Origin: Cryphonectria parasitica EP155
Lineage: Eukaryota; Ascomycota; Sordariomycetes; Diaporthales; Cryphonectriaceae
Assembly (NCBI RefSeq): GCF_011745365.1
Contig: NW_024468911.1
Coordinates: 3,590,759-3,654,758, forward strand
DNA length: 64,000 bases
Reading direction: 5' to 3'
In this document: positions 1-12,965 of the stretch, piece by piece
Numbering within the stretch: the stretch's first letter is position 1
Layout: each line of letters opens with the position of its first letter
The notes under the pieces: model-generated
What the model saw: the letters and a program-made list of their open reading frames with translations, nothing else
Databases searched by the model: none
Told to the model about the DNA's origin: nothing
Program-made: the position numbers and the translations under genes

Positions 1-3000
1 TCTTTGCCGAGTGCATCGTCAACCTGCCATTGGACTGGAAGGGCGCGCTCCCAAGTGAACAGACGCACCTTGCCTGCAGCCGAACATGCCAACAGTCCCG
101 TATATGTCAAAGATCCTCATACTGCACAGCCGGGTTAGCCGAAGGATTGCGCTCTGCGGTGTGTCTCAGGACCTCATCCCTTTTTGGATACCGATTCGCC
201 ACGACGCAACGGCAAGCACTTACTTTTCTTTCTCTTCTTTCTTTGGTCTTCCTTTCCCCCACTGGAAAGCCAAGGCTCCCCAACTACAGCATACACTAGC
301 ATCAATCTCAAAGAAACTCAAATGTTCATTGTACTACATGGCATCCAGTGCCTCGGGGCCCATTACAAGCACGAGTCCCAATGCCAAGGTTAGCCGTTAT
401 TCTCCTGGGCTTCCAGAAAGCGTGGATCGGGCCCAGTTACTCGGTCCTTGATCCCGACCTGGTGCCCCTTGGAGTCAAACATGTCATCTGCCAGCTGTCG
501 TCACAATGCAGTCGTGAGAGCAACCGCCTGAGCAGGAGCTGTGATGCCAACTCACGACAATAGGCATCTGCAAATGCAACATGTCAACCTTCCCAAGCCT
601 AGCAGGACTTCACCTCCAGTGAAGATGCAGCCTTGAGCACGAGGCTATTCTTGTGCGCACGCCCCGTCATCACAAGCTCGGTCATAAGACTCAACAGACA
701 ATACACTCGCGAGGTGCTCCTGGCTTTCGGCCTTGACAGGCACGGACTTGGCGAGTCTCGAGCAATAGTGTAGGCAGACATCACTGCCCAAGCGCCTGGA
801 AAGGCTACGGAGTAGCCCAACTACCCGAGGCGAGTCAGGCCCGCTCAAACCCGTCTTGCTGTCTGGGTACGGCTTGACTCGAGGTCGCCGGTGCAGTCCA
901 GCGACCGACAGGCCGAGAATGACCAGCACCGCGTTGGTTGACGATAGCGTCGGCAGAAGAATCCCTTTTCTCTTTGCCCACCTCATGACATGTTGGAACC
1001 AACGCACCATAGAATTCGGCCAGTCTGTGCACAAATTTTTTCCCTTCCCGAGGCCGGAGCATAAGCGATGCCAGGCGATGCTCGCCTGCCGCACCTTTTT
1101 CAGAATATTACTGGTGCTACCAAAAATTAGCGACAACGCGAAGTTTTAGGTTAGCCTTCAGCAACCAACACAGTAGCAGCAGCAGCAGAGTATTAGCATC
1201 TCACTATGTAGCAGTACCTCGGAGCCTGAGCTGTTTTTGAAGCCTCGGGGCTTCGGAGATTTCGAGGATTTAGCCCACCGCTAATGCGGTCAGTATGTGT
1301 CGACTGGCGAGATGCAGTAGACGACCTCCTCGAGGCATCGAGCTCGCATCCGTTGCCCTCACTCTTCAATTATACTGCAAGACACTACTAGGTGTTCGTG
1401 GGAATGGAGCCAATGCGCCAGCGGCACGGCTCGCCTATCTCAAGATGGAGCACAGCGGGCGTTGGAGTTCATGGTCCATCAAAGATCTCGCAAATCTTGG
1501 GGAAGTTTGGGGTCGTCCTCCCCTCCAGCATCAATTTGGGGTCCAGTGGGTGGGCTCTTCCTGCCGCCAAAGGTGGTGAGCTGCTGCTCTTGGCGGTTTG
1601 TCTCCAACGGCTCGAGAGACAGGAGAGAGGATAGGTGGGATGGAGGGACCCTGGTGGTCCCCAACAGGATGTGCTGCACGGACGACACTGGTCTTGCGGG
1701 CCTTAGAAACAGGACCCATAGATTCCTGTACATCAGCCTCATGTACAGCTGCGTCTAGAAGGTTTGCAGCCCCATCAGTTTGTTCTTTCAGGGTCGCCCA
1801 CGAATCCACTCCTGCTGTACAGGTGGGGTGATCTTTGTGCGACGCGAGACCTGCATGTCATGACGGCTGCCTTTTGACATCAGGATCCGTTGAGAGAGGG
1901 AACTATAGAGAGAGTCAGCTGCGAGATTAGCAGACGTGTCAAGACGACTAGGCTCCTTGGGAGGCACCGCGCGCCGTTTCCGACAACCCAGAGTTGAACA
2001 CGTTGACAGCGCCCAGGATGGCAACACTCTCTCCTCGCCTCATCTAGGAGGGAGGGACCTTTGGAAGTTGGCCGAAGTACCCTGAACTTGGTTGACATCT
2101 GACAGGGGGCGTCGCACAGCAAAGCTTCACCCAGTCCCCCGTTTGTCCACCTTGATCCACCGACCAGGCTTCTCAATCCACTTCAAATGGGCCCAAAACA
2201 GAAAGGAGGGTACACAATAGCTTGTGTGGATCAAAGTCAGAACTTAATGCTACGAAATATTCCTGCAACACACAGAGACAAGGAGAGCAAAGCAGCCATC
2301 AGGACCATCAATTGTTCACATGGCAAAAGTACCCCGTCTCCCTCTCTCGTCAGCGACTTTGGAAGAGTATCGATCGACCTCCTGTTTCCGCTCTTTTGCG
2401 CAGCGTGGCAGATTGGGGAATTCGGGCGTCACAGGGCATTCCCGAGATTAAAACCGAGGAAGACCTGCAGCGTGCTGCGATTGTCCATTGGTTCATGGTG
2501 TCCCTGCATGACTTCGTAGGTGGCGTCCCAGGCGGCCAGGGAGCACATCGTGGTGGTTGCGTTCTGACCTGTCTTTTCACTAGCGCGCCAGCGACAACGT
2601 GCCAGAGGATCTCCACCATGAAGCTCACCTTGGGCTAAGTTCTAACCAAGTCGGGCACACCATTCATTCCCCAACCCTCGCTTCCTCCGCTGCCCGTGCT
2701 GGCAGACCGTGGGCCATCGTGCAACACCGGCACGGCCTGAAGCGATCGAGAGTCTGAAATCTGGAGAACATCTAGATCTGATCAAAACCACAATGCTCTA
2801 CACTTTGACAGGTGGCCTTCTCCGCTCTTGGAATCCTTAACGCATGGATCCCAACATGTCCGAAAATAGTTACCGTTTCGCCCCCAAACCTTGGTTGGTT
2901 ACACAGTACGAGTGAGGGCAGGTTCTAGTACTAGTATGCGAAAAGCGCGACATATCAAACGTCAGATCCCGAAGGCCCGACTCTACCACACTCTCACACC

Positions 3001-4600
3001 CACAATGCCAGCCAATGTGACATCGGCGGGGGTGGAAGGTTCCGGATTCCTTGACTCGTCTCGTCCTTCCTTCGGATATGCCCTCAATATCGCGCATTTG
3101 CCGGTTGCCATGTTGTACGACTTTTACCTCATCCGACATGAATACTGACCGCCTTTCTTCGCCGATGTTTAACCGTGGTTGCTTTTGGGTTGGCCCTGGT
3201 CAGGAGGCATAGTCTACAGTAACAAACGCGCGGCCACGCATTCATCTCTTTGCCAGGCTCTATACAGACTTGGGCCAATCTCCCACCGAGAACGGAACAG
3301 CCATGTGCGACGCTAGGGGCGCTTCGAGACCCGAGATAGCTTATCACGATTAGACCGGCAACCAGCTCTCGTGCCGACTACGTAGTAACGCGCCTTCACA
3401 CAAGCTCGATTGTTGCCACACAGACAGATGCATCGAACATGCGAAAGGACGATATGCCAGCTTGGTCGAACCTGCACTGGGAGACACGCGACAATCCTCA
3501 TCTCCCAGGGCATGGGCAGGGGCACACTGCAGGACCAACAGGCAGATTGGCTTACCAGGTTAGCCTACCTCGGTTGCCAGACACGATGCTTATATTCTAA
3601 CCGTGCTATCGTGAGCTCGGAAATACGGAAAAGATAGCAACACAATTGCTGTACGCGGAAGGCCCGTCCCAATAAGCCTTCGATAGCTGGACCATTTCTA
3701 TGGGATTGTCACAGCGCCCTGGAGCGCCACACACAGAGATGATGGGACAATAGCAATAGCACATGCGTCTTGAGGAAGATCAGCACCTCGTGGTTAGCTT
3801 TCCGTGGGAGAAAGGCTCACAGGAGCTATGGAGGATCTCCAAAAGAGACAGCACTTGTTTCTGGCACCAGCTTGCGCCTACGATTATACCGCGGTGGCTT
3901 TCCGGCCCCACAGGATCCTCCCAGAAAGGAAAACCGAGACGGGGGCCTATGGCTGAACAAGTGTCATGCTTAGGCTACGAGGGGTCACCTTGGAGGTTCT
4001 CCTAGGCATCACCGCTGCGACAACCGTCTGGACTCCTCAGTAAAGTACCCATACACGGCTTTTCCCGTGAACAACGATCGGGCTAGCAATGACTGTCCAG
4101 TACTTGTTATGTTATCGTAACGAGTCATGGAAGTGCGAGTGCCCCCTTTACATTTCGTGGTTTGTTTTGGGTGCATACAAACACTGTGCTCTGCATTTGT
4201 TCACTGACCGCTGGTTCCCTGCTTATGAGATGAAAACTGACCAACACTAGGGACAAGCAATAGTTGGCGTGCTCAATAATGGGTAGTTGGAAGCGACAAG
4301 TTGTCTTGGCTCATCAGCCCTCGTGGTCGACAACGTGGCAGCTTAAACCAGTCGCGGAATTTTTTTCCCTTTCTCTCTCGGACGATGTCCGGGGTCTGTG
4401 CGAGCCAACCCTCCCCCTTCCTCTCTACAATGCAATCACACAAAGGCCGAGCTCTGAGACGAGATCATTATCGGCTTTGGGACGAATACAGAAAGGCAGG
4501 TTCCCTTGTGTTCACGTCTCCTGATGGTGTCGATGAGGCAGTCGAGACTGCTGTTGAAATTAGGCCGAGAGGGAGAGGGATAACCGCGGGTCACGATTTC
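1..4600. other. gene-free segment
   Basis: I see no supportable gene. Open frames here are short, overlap on both strands and show no recognisable domain; the longest (about 645-1136, minus) looks like nothing I know. A short AGC run lies near 1172-1186. The DNA is not conspicuously AT-rich, so there is no obvious sign of repeat-induced point mutation. It could hold a poorly conserved gene with many small exons or a long non-coding RNA, which sequence reading alone cannot exclude. Confidence 0.6.
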
Positions 4601-4618
4601 CGAATGCCCTGCATCCCG

Positions 4619-7360
4619 TGACTACTATGTACATAGTACTATGATACTAGTGGTCCTCGTATGTCAAGGTTTGAGGGGTGCGCCAACAATTCAGGTGCGT
4701 ATGTCCGAGTGGGATTGCCGAGCCAAAATGAGCAGCGTGTGTATGGACGGCCATCTCGCCAGTGATGGAAGCTTGCCGAGGTGAGGTCGTCGTCTCTCCT
4801 CGCGAAACACGTCTCCTACGCGTGATTGTACGGTGAGGCCCTGTCGTTTCTCCCAGTTCAGCGGCAAACCACACCTGAGCCCTGACGACGTGTCGGTGAG
4901 GATTGCGAGGCGACGTTTCAGCAACTTGTTTGGTGCTGGATCAGCTGTTGGCTCCAGCCGCCGCCCCAGATCTTACATACATCTTGACTTGAGGCTCTCT
5001 GCGAGAGACAGCAGACCAGGGAATTTTGGAGCCCGGCAGTCGAAGAGGGGCCATCAGGCAAGATCCTCGGCCGCCGCCTCACGACACCCTCCTCCGAGTC
5101 TCGCTCAACATAGGAGAGGAGGCGACAGCCAGTCCTAGTTTCGGGTACGTACAGTATGTCTTCTTACCATGTACTCTGGTACATAGACATACTATGGTAG
5201 TACTGCACCTTTTTGACCCCTCTCAAGCCCACCTAAACGTTCCCCCCCTCCCCCCTCCATCCCCTTCGGTTGAGGCATGCAGGATTCAGAAGACCCATGA
5301 GTTTAAAAACTGGTGACCCGACGAAACAATGGAGCCCAAGCTACCTTGACGTGTGAACGCTCTAGAGCTCGCTAATCATTAGTCAACATAGACCTTACCG
5401 ATGGCAGTCGAGTCAAATCTTGACCCGAGTTTTCCATCGGCTCGGACTCTAAAAGCAATTTAGGCATCCAGCGGCCAGTCTTCTTCGTCGTCTTCTTCCT
5501 TGATTTGCAGAGTTGTCTGGCAACAAAGTTTCCACTAAATCTTGGGGCACTTTTGGCTGAATCGTGTTCAGGTTTTTATTGACGCGCCGCTCCTCCCTGC
5601 CATAACATGACAACAGCATGGGTCTACACTCTGGCGCGGGATGGTTCCCCCTCTCCCCTGCCAGCTGGTACTCTCTGTACATAGTACATTGATACCCACA
5701 TTGAGGCGCCCAAAAGATGGGCGGTGAGGCCCACACCCGGGTCGCTGGCTGCGATCCCACGGTCCCAATTCCGGTCTTGCTGGTCACGGTACCCTTTCTA
5801 GGGTCCTGGTCCTGGTCCTGGTCCTGGTCCTGGTTGTTATGTCGCTCCCTGCGATGCGACAATGCAGTTGCTACCCTGCTGGTGGTGGGCCTCTTGGCCA
5901 GGTAGCCATTCACTCTTCTTCGCTTCTGCAAGTCCAGCATATGTATGGAGACCACAATGGCCCTCGCAATAGCTTCGTTGGGCTTCTTGGGAGGGCGTCA
6001 CCGTGAGGCCACGCCAAGTACTATGTACCAAGCGTATACACATACTATGGTAGGATAGAAACGTACTCTAGTACCAACAAAAGGAACGACCTCGAGGCTA
6101 ATCGCGGCATTGTAAGTAATATTCTTTTTTCCGTCTCTCTGTTTTCATTATAGCTAAATAGAGCGCGAAGGGATAGGCGCGGCGGGTCTCTCTCTCAATT
6201 GCTCAACCACGGTGACCTGGCGCTTCGCCTTCATCCTGGTTCGTGGGTGAAAGCCGAGAAGGATCAGAGCTGTCAAACCAGCTTGCAACGACAACCGGGC
6301 CTGCGGATCCGTACCAGACACAAACCGCGCTACGCTATCGTTGTAGCGAGCGCGGAGATCAAAGACGCGCAACACGTGTTGGGACGTTTGTTGTTGTCGT
6401 TCTTGTTACTGTCGAGTAGGACCCTTGAACCTGTCTTCCCCCCCCCCCCCGCCCTTGTTCCAAAAAGCAAAAGGGCCCATCCTTTCACCGCAGCGACGGT
6501 CTCCCTATGGTGGTATTTACTAGTACTATGTATGGTACGTACTGTATAGTATGCTATGAGCATGTCGAAGCTGATACAGACTTGCGCGCGTTTCAAGCAA
6601 GCCGCAGCGAAGCGAATGGACCGCCTTTCGCCCAGCAGGACGCCATAAATCTAAAACGTCCTTCGCTCTGCCCAGAGGTCTTGGCAAGGGCACACATCGC
6701 AGGACAGTTCCCAGACCAACTCGCAGCACACCTCAGCAAGCCAACCGAGGATCGGCGAGAGTTGAGACCCTGCTTGTCGCGGTGCCCAAAAGAACGGGAA
6801 GAAGAGCCCCTGATGCCGGCCGTCCGGTAAATCCTCGTTATTCCCCCCCTCCCTCGTAAACTACCTGACCTATGTATGTACCATAGTACTGCTAGTGTGC
6901 ATACTGTGCATGCCCGGCCCTGCCAATCAAAACATGAAGCTCGTTTAGCGCCGAAAAGGTTCCTTTGAGAATGTGTTACTGTTGGTGTGCTCATACGTGT
7001 CTTCTCCTTGCGCGCGTTTTGTTTGTCATTGCCGACTAAGCATCTGACGATCGTCAGGAGATCTTGCTGTATGTGAAGGGAGAGCAAGACGGTCTGGTTC
7101 GTTAGGGGACATTAGTAGGGGGGGCGCAAGATAACTTCGTGACCGTCGCTTGGCAGTAGTCTTGGTTGTTTCCATGGCGCTGCATGAGCCTTTAATTCTA
7201 CCTATCATTTTTTTGGGGCGAGGGGGGGGGGGGAGGAGTTTATCCTTTCTATTCTTATGTCTCGGCTTTTCTTGTGGAGACAAGGGCTTGGGTTTGTCCT
7301 GTCCCATGATACCCTTTCCCGACATATTTGTCCTGGTAGTTGCATATACTATGGTACGAT
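4619..7360. repeat. cluster of TAC/GTA-rich near-palindromes in gene-free DNA
   Basis: Seven short motifs built from ACTATG, GTAC and CATAGT occur at about 4624, 5188, 5676, 6017-6052, 6518-6558, 6870-6890 and 7343-7358, spaced roughly 340-560 bp apart. The first contains the perfect palindrome ACTATGTACATAGT (4624-4637). The string CATACTATGGTA occurs at 5188 and 6041 and nearly again at 7345. Related strings occur in other intergenic stretches (28545, 40462, 63915). I noticed none in exons. The function is unknown; they may be mobile miniature repeats or binding sites. Confidence 0.5.
5802..5833 (+). repeat. GGTCCT hexanucleotide tandem repeat
   Basis: About five perfect copies of GGTCCT lie in gene-free DNA. 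On the minus strand they give a run of Gln-Asp pairs inside a 168-residue open frame that otherwise resembles no protein, so I treat this as a minisatellite rather than coding sequence. Confidence 0.8.
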
Positions 7361-8530
7361 TACTGTTCTAGTAGTCTTGGTAATCATTTGCATACAAACA
7401 TAGCTCCTAATCCTAACCAAAGAAACACAAGATCATCCTTAAACTACCTTTTTGGGGCAGAAGATGAAGATGAAGAGGAAAGGGACGAGGTTGGGTCTGC
7501 GATACTTGGCTCAATGTTGACTGTGCTACTACAAGCACATTGCAATAGCGTACCGTTTTGTGGTAAAGGCGTAAATGTTTGTAGGCACGGAGAATTATGT
7601 TGGTAGAATGAAAGACGGTCTTGAAGAATAGGAGAGACGCTACCCACATATCCCTCAGTTCAGAGTGAAGTTTCTCAAGGGGGTGGATGTACAAAACTGG
7701 ACTCTTGGGATATTTACTATCCAGAGTTGAAACTAGCCTCCAGAAAGGACCCAATCTGGAGAACCCTTTCTTTCTCAAGACCGTGAAGAGAAGGGATACT
7801 TCCCCAGCAGCGTAAAGACATGACAAAATCAGTGTCTCTCCCCCCTCCTTGAAGCCGCTGATGTTTCCTTACCAACGCGGCTTTTTAATCATAGCTCTCT
7901 GGTGCATCTAACACATGATCAGAGTATTGGCAGCGCGCAAAACATTTTGTTATATTGTTAAACCTGACCCAGCGCCAGTAAATCATCCAAGATAACTTGT
8001 ACTGGAGATACTAATATCATACGAGTGACCAGCAAGGAGCACGCTTATACATCATGAAGAGAAAATGCTTCATGCTTTTGCTTTGTAATGATAGAGAGGG
8101 GAAGTCTTTGATAATCAGCTTTGTTGTTATTGTCATTGTTGTTGTTATTGGTATTATTCTACATGCAAGCCCCAAAGGCAAATGCGCTAATTTTGCAACA
8201 CGGACGACAACAAGTGAGGCGGATGAAACATACTACTGTACTTCGAAATTGCCTGAGTCGAGAAAGTGGACTCTTGACGACAGCTTGTTGCCTGCACAAA
8301 GAGGAGAGGGATGCATTGACTATGAGGCGACGAGACCCTCTTGCGAATGCGAGAGAAGAAGGGCATGAGAGCTGGATGCACCTGGGATGGAGAATGTTGC
8401 TTTACACTGTTCAATGCGTCTTGTCTCCATTGACAAGTGCCCAAAACAACATGACTTTGCGGGCTGGGTTTGCCCTGTGGAATTAGTCAACCTAGGATAG
8501 CCTGCCTTGGGTCAAAACATGAACGCCTCG

Positions 8531-8570
<40 letters not shown>

Positions 8571-8704
8571 GAGACAAAATATTATTAGGATGAAGCCTCG
8601 TGGGGTGCTCTTTTCTTTACTCGCGCAGGATCCGACCTGACCGCTCATGTGCTTGTCCGGCGAGAGCGAAGTCTTGATTCATGCTACTTGTCAGGACTCA
8701 TGTT
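7361..8704. other. gene-free segment downstream of the GCP6-like gene
   Basis: No gene is visible. The stretch holds a TTG/ATT-rich patch near 8120-8160 and a long TC microsatellite just beyond the 3' end of the neighbouring minus-strand gene. The last few hundred bases probably include that gene's 3' untranslated region. Confidence 0.6.
8533..8564 (+). repeat. (TC)16 microsatellite
   Basis: This is an uninterrupted run of sixteen TC units, followed by an imperfect TTCTCT tail. It lies about 140 bp beyond the stop codon of the GCP6-like gene. Confidence 0.95.
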
Positions 8705-11625
8705 CTAGCGCTTGACATAGTAATTTGACATGTCAAGCAACAACAAGAGCATCTCAATGGGATTCTCCTGCAATCTATCCCTGTCCCGCTTGTGTCCGTA
8801 CCCGGACTTCTCACTCAGACCCCTGCACACGGTGATGAAGACCTCGACCTTCTCCCTGAACGACCTGTACAGGTCTTGTACCTCTTGTGCGGGCCCCTGG
8901 GCCCCCTCCTCAGCGCGCGGCTTAGCCGCCTTGGCGAACCGCAGGACGAGCGTGAATATGGCCTCCAGCAGCTCCAGGACAGGCCGCTGTCGCTTTCGTA
9001 GGAACAGAGCGGTCATGATCTCGTCCAGGGTGCGCTCGTGCTGCTCGCCGAGGCGGTCTGGGCTGACGGCTGAGGGCGGTGGCTGGTGGTGAGGAGGAGC
9101 GCTGCCGCTGGAGGTCTCTTGCTGGAGTCCCTTCTCAACCTTGTCAAGCCAGCGTTCGAAGCCGCGCCATGGCTTCTCGATGCCCGTGTCGAAGAAGTAG
9201 CGGGCAATGTTGGAGACGAAATGGTGTGCCTCGATGCGGAAGCGGAGCGAGGTATCATCGGGGGTTTGCCAGCGAAAGGCTCCAGAGGACATGTCGCGGA
9301 AGAGCTGGTCGACGACGAACAGCATCCTCCGCACGCGAAGAAGCATCTTGAAGACGTGGTCGTACTTGACCAGTACACTAGGCGTCATGATGGGCAAGAG
9401 AGGCGGTGGCGGTTTGTATGACATGCGCAGGAAGTCCAAAGCCTCGAGAGCATCAGGGTCCATGCATCTCTCCATCTCCTCAGGTGATAGGTCCCGTATA
9501 GCAAAGCTCAAGTCGCCAGGCAGTGCAGCGTGTTTGGTAGGGAGAGGGTCTATGTTGTTGTTCCCATCGGCACCTGGTGAGGTCTGTTGATAGCTCTCAG
9601 ACAGCACACCTGCCAGGGCCAGGCGCAGCTCAGAACTGGCAGGCGGCCAGTTGTCACGACTTGTTAGGCGAAGTCCCATGGCACCGCCAGACCTCGCAAC
9701 GCCTGCCTGTCTTTCCGTTGTATCCATCTCTGGGCTGAAGAGAGCGTTGGACAGGCGACTGGAGAACATGCCGTTCCCCAGTAGCTGGAATGCTCTCTGT
9801 AGCCTGAGATGCTCTCGTAGATTGTGTTCAGCGTAGAGGAGCCGTAGGCACTCGCGGTTCACGAGGCGAGCCTGTGTAAAGATGACGGGGCCGAAGGACA
9901 GCAGTGGTAGTAATGACCAATGTGGACTGAACTCAGTTCCGATTGCATCTGTCTCGTCCTGGATGCTGAAGAGCTTCTCTCTGAGCAACCTGGAGAGTTT
10001 GTCCCACGGCTCGACCTTTGCGACAGGATGATCCAAATGTGCAATTGAGGCAAGAACCGTCTGCTCTAGATGTGACTCGTCTTTGCCAAAGAACTGCAGA
10101 ACAGGTTCCTCTTCACCTATGCCATCATCGACCTGCACTCCATCGCGGTCGTCATCGACCGTAACCTGGTGTTTGCGCAGGGTGTCCAAAACCGTGTGAT
10201 GGAATGCCAGAGCTTTCTGCTCCACCCTTGTGATTGATTCCCAATCGTATTGCCACTCGAGTCTTGGTGGCTCGCCAATAGCAACGGCACGGAGGGACGA
10301 CAGAGGATTCTGCGGTTGATAGGACTGCAGAAAGCGAAGGTTTCGGCCGGTCTCAAAGATGGCCTGCGCAATATCGTCAGGTATGAAGGTTGGCATATAA
10401 TCCATGTCAAGGAAGTAGTCTGGCTCCTCCAGCTCGAAACCTTGGTCGTCAACCCACATATGACTATCGCACCGTACGAAGCTCTTGCCGGGGCCGTTTT
10501 TGCTGATGGGCATGCCCCCCTCAGGTCTCAAGCCAATCCATTCCTCAACAAAGTCCGTGAACGGCTTGGAGACCATTCGGAGGATCTCACCCATGGCGTC
10601 TCTCAGAAATGGCTCACCCAGCTCCGCAGACTGTGCCTCGGCGTAGATGATGGACAAGAAAGCCGAGTCGCGCTCGGCTTTCTTGACCTTTTGGACCAGC
10701 TTCTGGAAGTACGACAGGATAGCAAAGACCGGTCTGACCAGAGACTGAAGCTGGAGAATCGACCTGACCCTCAGCCCCCGCGCCCCGAGTTCGTCTTGCG
10801 CGACGAGCAGCATCTTGTCAAGGGCATTAGCAAGGGCGACCCGAGACGGCGTCGCATTGGTCGAGTACGACATTTCCACATAAGACCGCAATCGACGACA
10901 GGCTTCGCCACATGACGTGCATAGTTGCAATATGCCGGCAAGAGAGTCGCCTGAGTAGCCAGGCACCTTCGTCAGCTCGAGTGCAGGCGTGAATATCATC
11001 TTCTCTTCATTCCAAGAGAACATGACGGATTCTCGGCCAAGGGAAACTGCAAGAAGACACGCGGCCCAACCCCGAGGATCCAGAGTCTTGTAAGAGCTGT
11101 GGGAGTCAAGGCCACAAGGATTGTTGTCCAGAGCTAGGAAGATATCGTAGGCAGAAGCACCAGCTTCAGTGGTGAAATTTGCCAGCTCAAGATTCACCTT
11201 GGACAGTGCGAATCCATCCCAGGTCTTGAACTCCGGGAGTTTCGCCGCGGCCTCATCACGGAAGAGCCATAGGTCTTCTTCAACCTCAGATGCTGAGTCG
11301 ATCATAGACACATCATCGAGGTTCCCAGGTAGCTCGACGGATGGGTGCTCGAGTGGAATGACATGCTCAAGGTCGGGTGGAGGCTTGAAATAGCCTGCAT
11401 CACTCTTTGCCGGCGTGCCGCTGCTGATGCATCCATCTACCTGCACATTAGTCTTATGGACTCGAAAGAATTGTCCCCATACTGACTTCACCCACTCTTG
11501 ACGACCAGTTCAAAGAAGTCTTTAGCCAGAGGCGGAGGCGAGCTGAGTAGTTTGGATGATTTCCAGAAATCTGGTCGATAGAATAGGTCCGCGACGCTTT
11601 CCCCCTCGGTCGCGAACGACGCCAT
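8705..11625 (-). CDS. gamma-tubulin complex component, GCP6/Alp16-like
   Basis: The product is a Spc97/Spc98-family protein of about 960 residues. Family members build the gamma-tubulin ring complex, which nucleates microtubules at the spindle pole body. The main exon (8705 to about 11440) has a conserved segment near YVEMSYSTNATPSR, the stretch FIPDDIAQAIFETGRNLRFL typical of the filamentous-fungal GCP6 group as I remember it, and a C-terminal grip-like domain ending NYYVKR. The first exon probably starts at the ATG at 11625 (MASFATEGESVADLFYRP) and is joined through a short intron of about 50-70 nt. The donor is likely GTGAAG at 11492. The acceptor is uncertain: the nearest CAG would create an in-frame stop, so a CAG slightly downstream, before GTPAKSDAGYF, is favoured. 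Family assignment is firm; GCP6 rather than GCP5 is likely. The gene is divergent from EAF7. Confidence 0.8.
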
Positions 11626-11982
11626 TTGGTGCGATAACACGAGTATTCAAGCTTATCAGCTAATACTCGAGCATGAGAATTGAAGAAGCCTCTCCGTATA
11701 TTGGCTTCTTCCTGAAGGTTGATGTTCACCTTGTCGTTGAGACGCGTCGCGTAGCCTTGCAACCCTGACCCTTATCGCCAGCCTCGAGGTCTTATCGCTC
11801 ACTGCTCAGCAGGGATGTGAGCTCTCCTGCAGCTGCACATGGACATCATTGGCTTTGCTGCATCTTCGCAACAAACGCCCCTCACAAGTGGACAGACACA
11901 ACCGCCTCACCTTGCAGCCCTATTCCATTGGCATTTTTCGTCGCCCCGACTGCTGTACCGTATCGATAACTACCAAATTGAG
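11626..11982. promoter_or_regulatory. divergent promoter, GCP6-like gene / EAF7
   Basis: These 357 bp separate two start codons that point away from each other, so both promoters must lie here or reach into the genes. No specific site is recognisable. Confidence 0.5.
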
Positions 11983-12965
11983 ATGCCTCCGAAGAAGAAG
12001 GGTCGTGCGTCGACCACCGCGACGCCGGCTAGCAACGACGATGCGATGGACGTGGACACCCCACAGGCCGCCGACACTCCAACAGCTGCACCCGCCAATT
12101 CAGCTCCTCCAGTCGACCTTGAATCTCCGTGGACGGATGATCAGGTGTCTATGCTTCTCAAGGCCGTCATACGCTGGAAGCCTGCAGGTGCGCGCACCCG
12201 CCTTCTCTTTTGGCCCTGGCCATCCCCTCATCCAAATCCTTCCTTTGCTAATTAATATTGGACTGGCCAGGCATGCACAAACACTTCAGAATGCTAGCAA
12301 TAGCAGAGCATATGCGATCAAACGGATACGACCCGGCCGTTTATACCCACCTCCGCATACCTGGAATATGGCAGAAGCTCAACGAGTACTTCAACATGCC
12401 CATGATCGACGACCGCGAGAATACAATGGACGTCGTCCAGGACCCCAACTACGATGATCAATTCAAGCCCTTTGACCTTCCCTGGGACGAGTATGGCGAC
12501 CTGATCATGCAGCGCGCCATGGCCGACGCCAACGACCCGCCCTCATCGCCGGCCCAGCTTCACAAGTCCCCTGCCTCTAACAAGAAGCGCAAGCGCGGTG
12601 AGCCCGCGAGTGGCCACCACCCCAAGACCAGATCTAGCACGGTCGAAGACTCGGAGGCAGAGAATGATGAGCTGGCTGAGGAGCAACCTATGAGCCCACC
12701 TCGAAAGTCTGCACGTGCACGCAGTGCTCGAAGCGCAAAACGTGCGGCATCCAAGAAGGCGGAGGAAGAGGAAGAGGGAGAGAATGGACAAGACCAGGAG
12801 GCGCATGAAGAGTCGGAGGAGTCGTCTTCTGAGGACAGCGACGAAGAAGAAGAGGAAGAGGAGGAAGAGGAGGAGGACGAGGCGCCTGCTGTGAAAACTA
12901 CCAGAGGACACGGACGGGGTGGGAGGAGAGGCAGGGCTCGGGGGAGGGGAGGACGCAGACGCTGA
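11983..12965 (+). CDS. eaf7: NuA4 histone acetyltransferase subunit Eaf7 (CT20 family)
   Basis: The product is 299 residues from two exons (11983-12187, 12271-12965), joined in phase 1 to read KPAGMHKHF. The CT20/MRGBP domain covers roughly residues 45-135: a start like [20 protein letters not shown], then [15 protein letters not shown] and TPGIWxKL-type residues ([14 protein letters not shown]). Eaf7 is a subunit of the NuA4 H4/H2A acetyltransferase, in the TINTIN module with Eaf3. The C-terminal half is charged and disordered. It has an acidic Glu run (about residues 260-277) followed by an Arg/Gly tail ([17 protein letters not shown]), which is a plausible nucleic-acid-binding end. The length matches filamentous-fungal homologues, and the start is the first ATG of the conserved basic PPKKK opening. 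Confidence 0.93.

Noticed and set aside
645..1136. 163-codon minus-strand frame in the left gene-free region
   Set aside because: No domain, no intron-exon support and no codon pattern that I can defend; kept as non-coding.
5449..5955. 168-codon minus-strand frame with Gln-Asp repeats
   Set aside because: The repeat is the GGTCCT minisatellite read in one frame; the flanks resemble no protein.
10250..10915. 221-codon plus-strand frame opposite the GCP6-like gene
   Set aside because: Antisense shadow of a conserved coding exon without recognisable residues.
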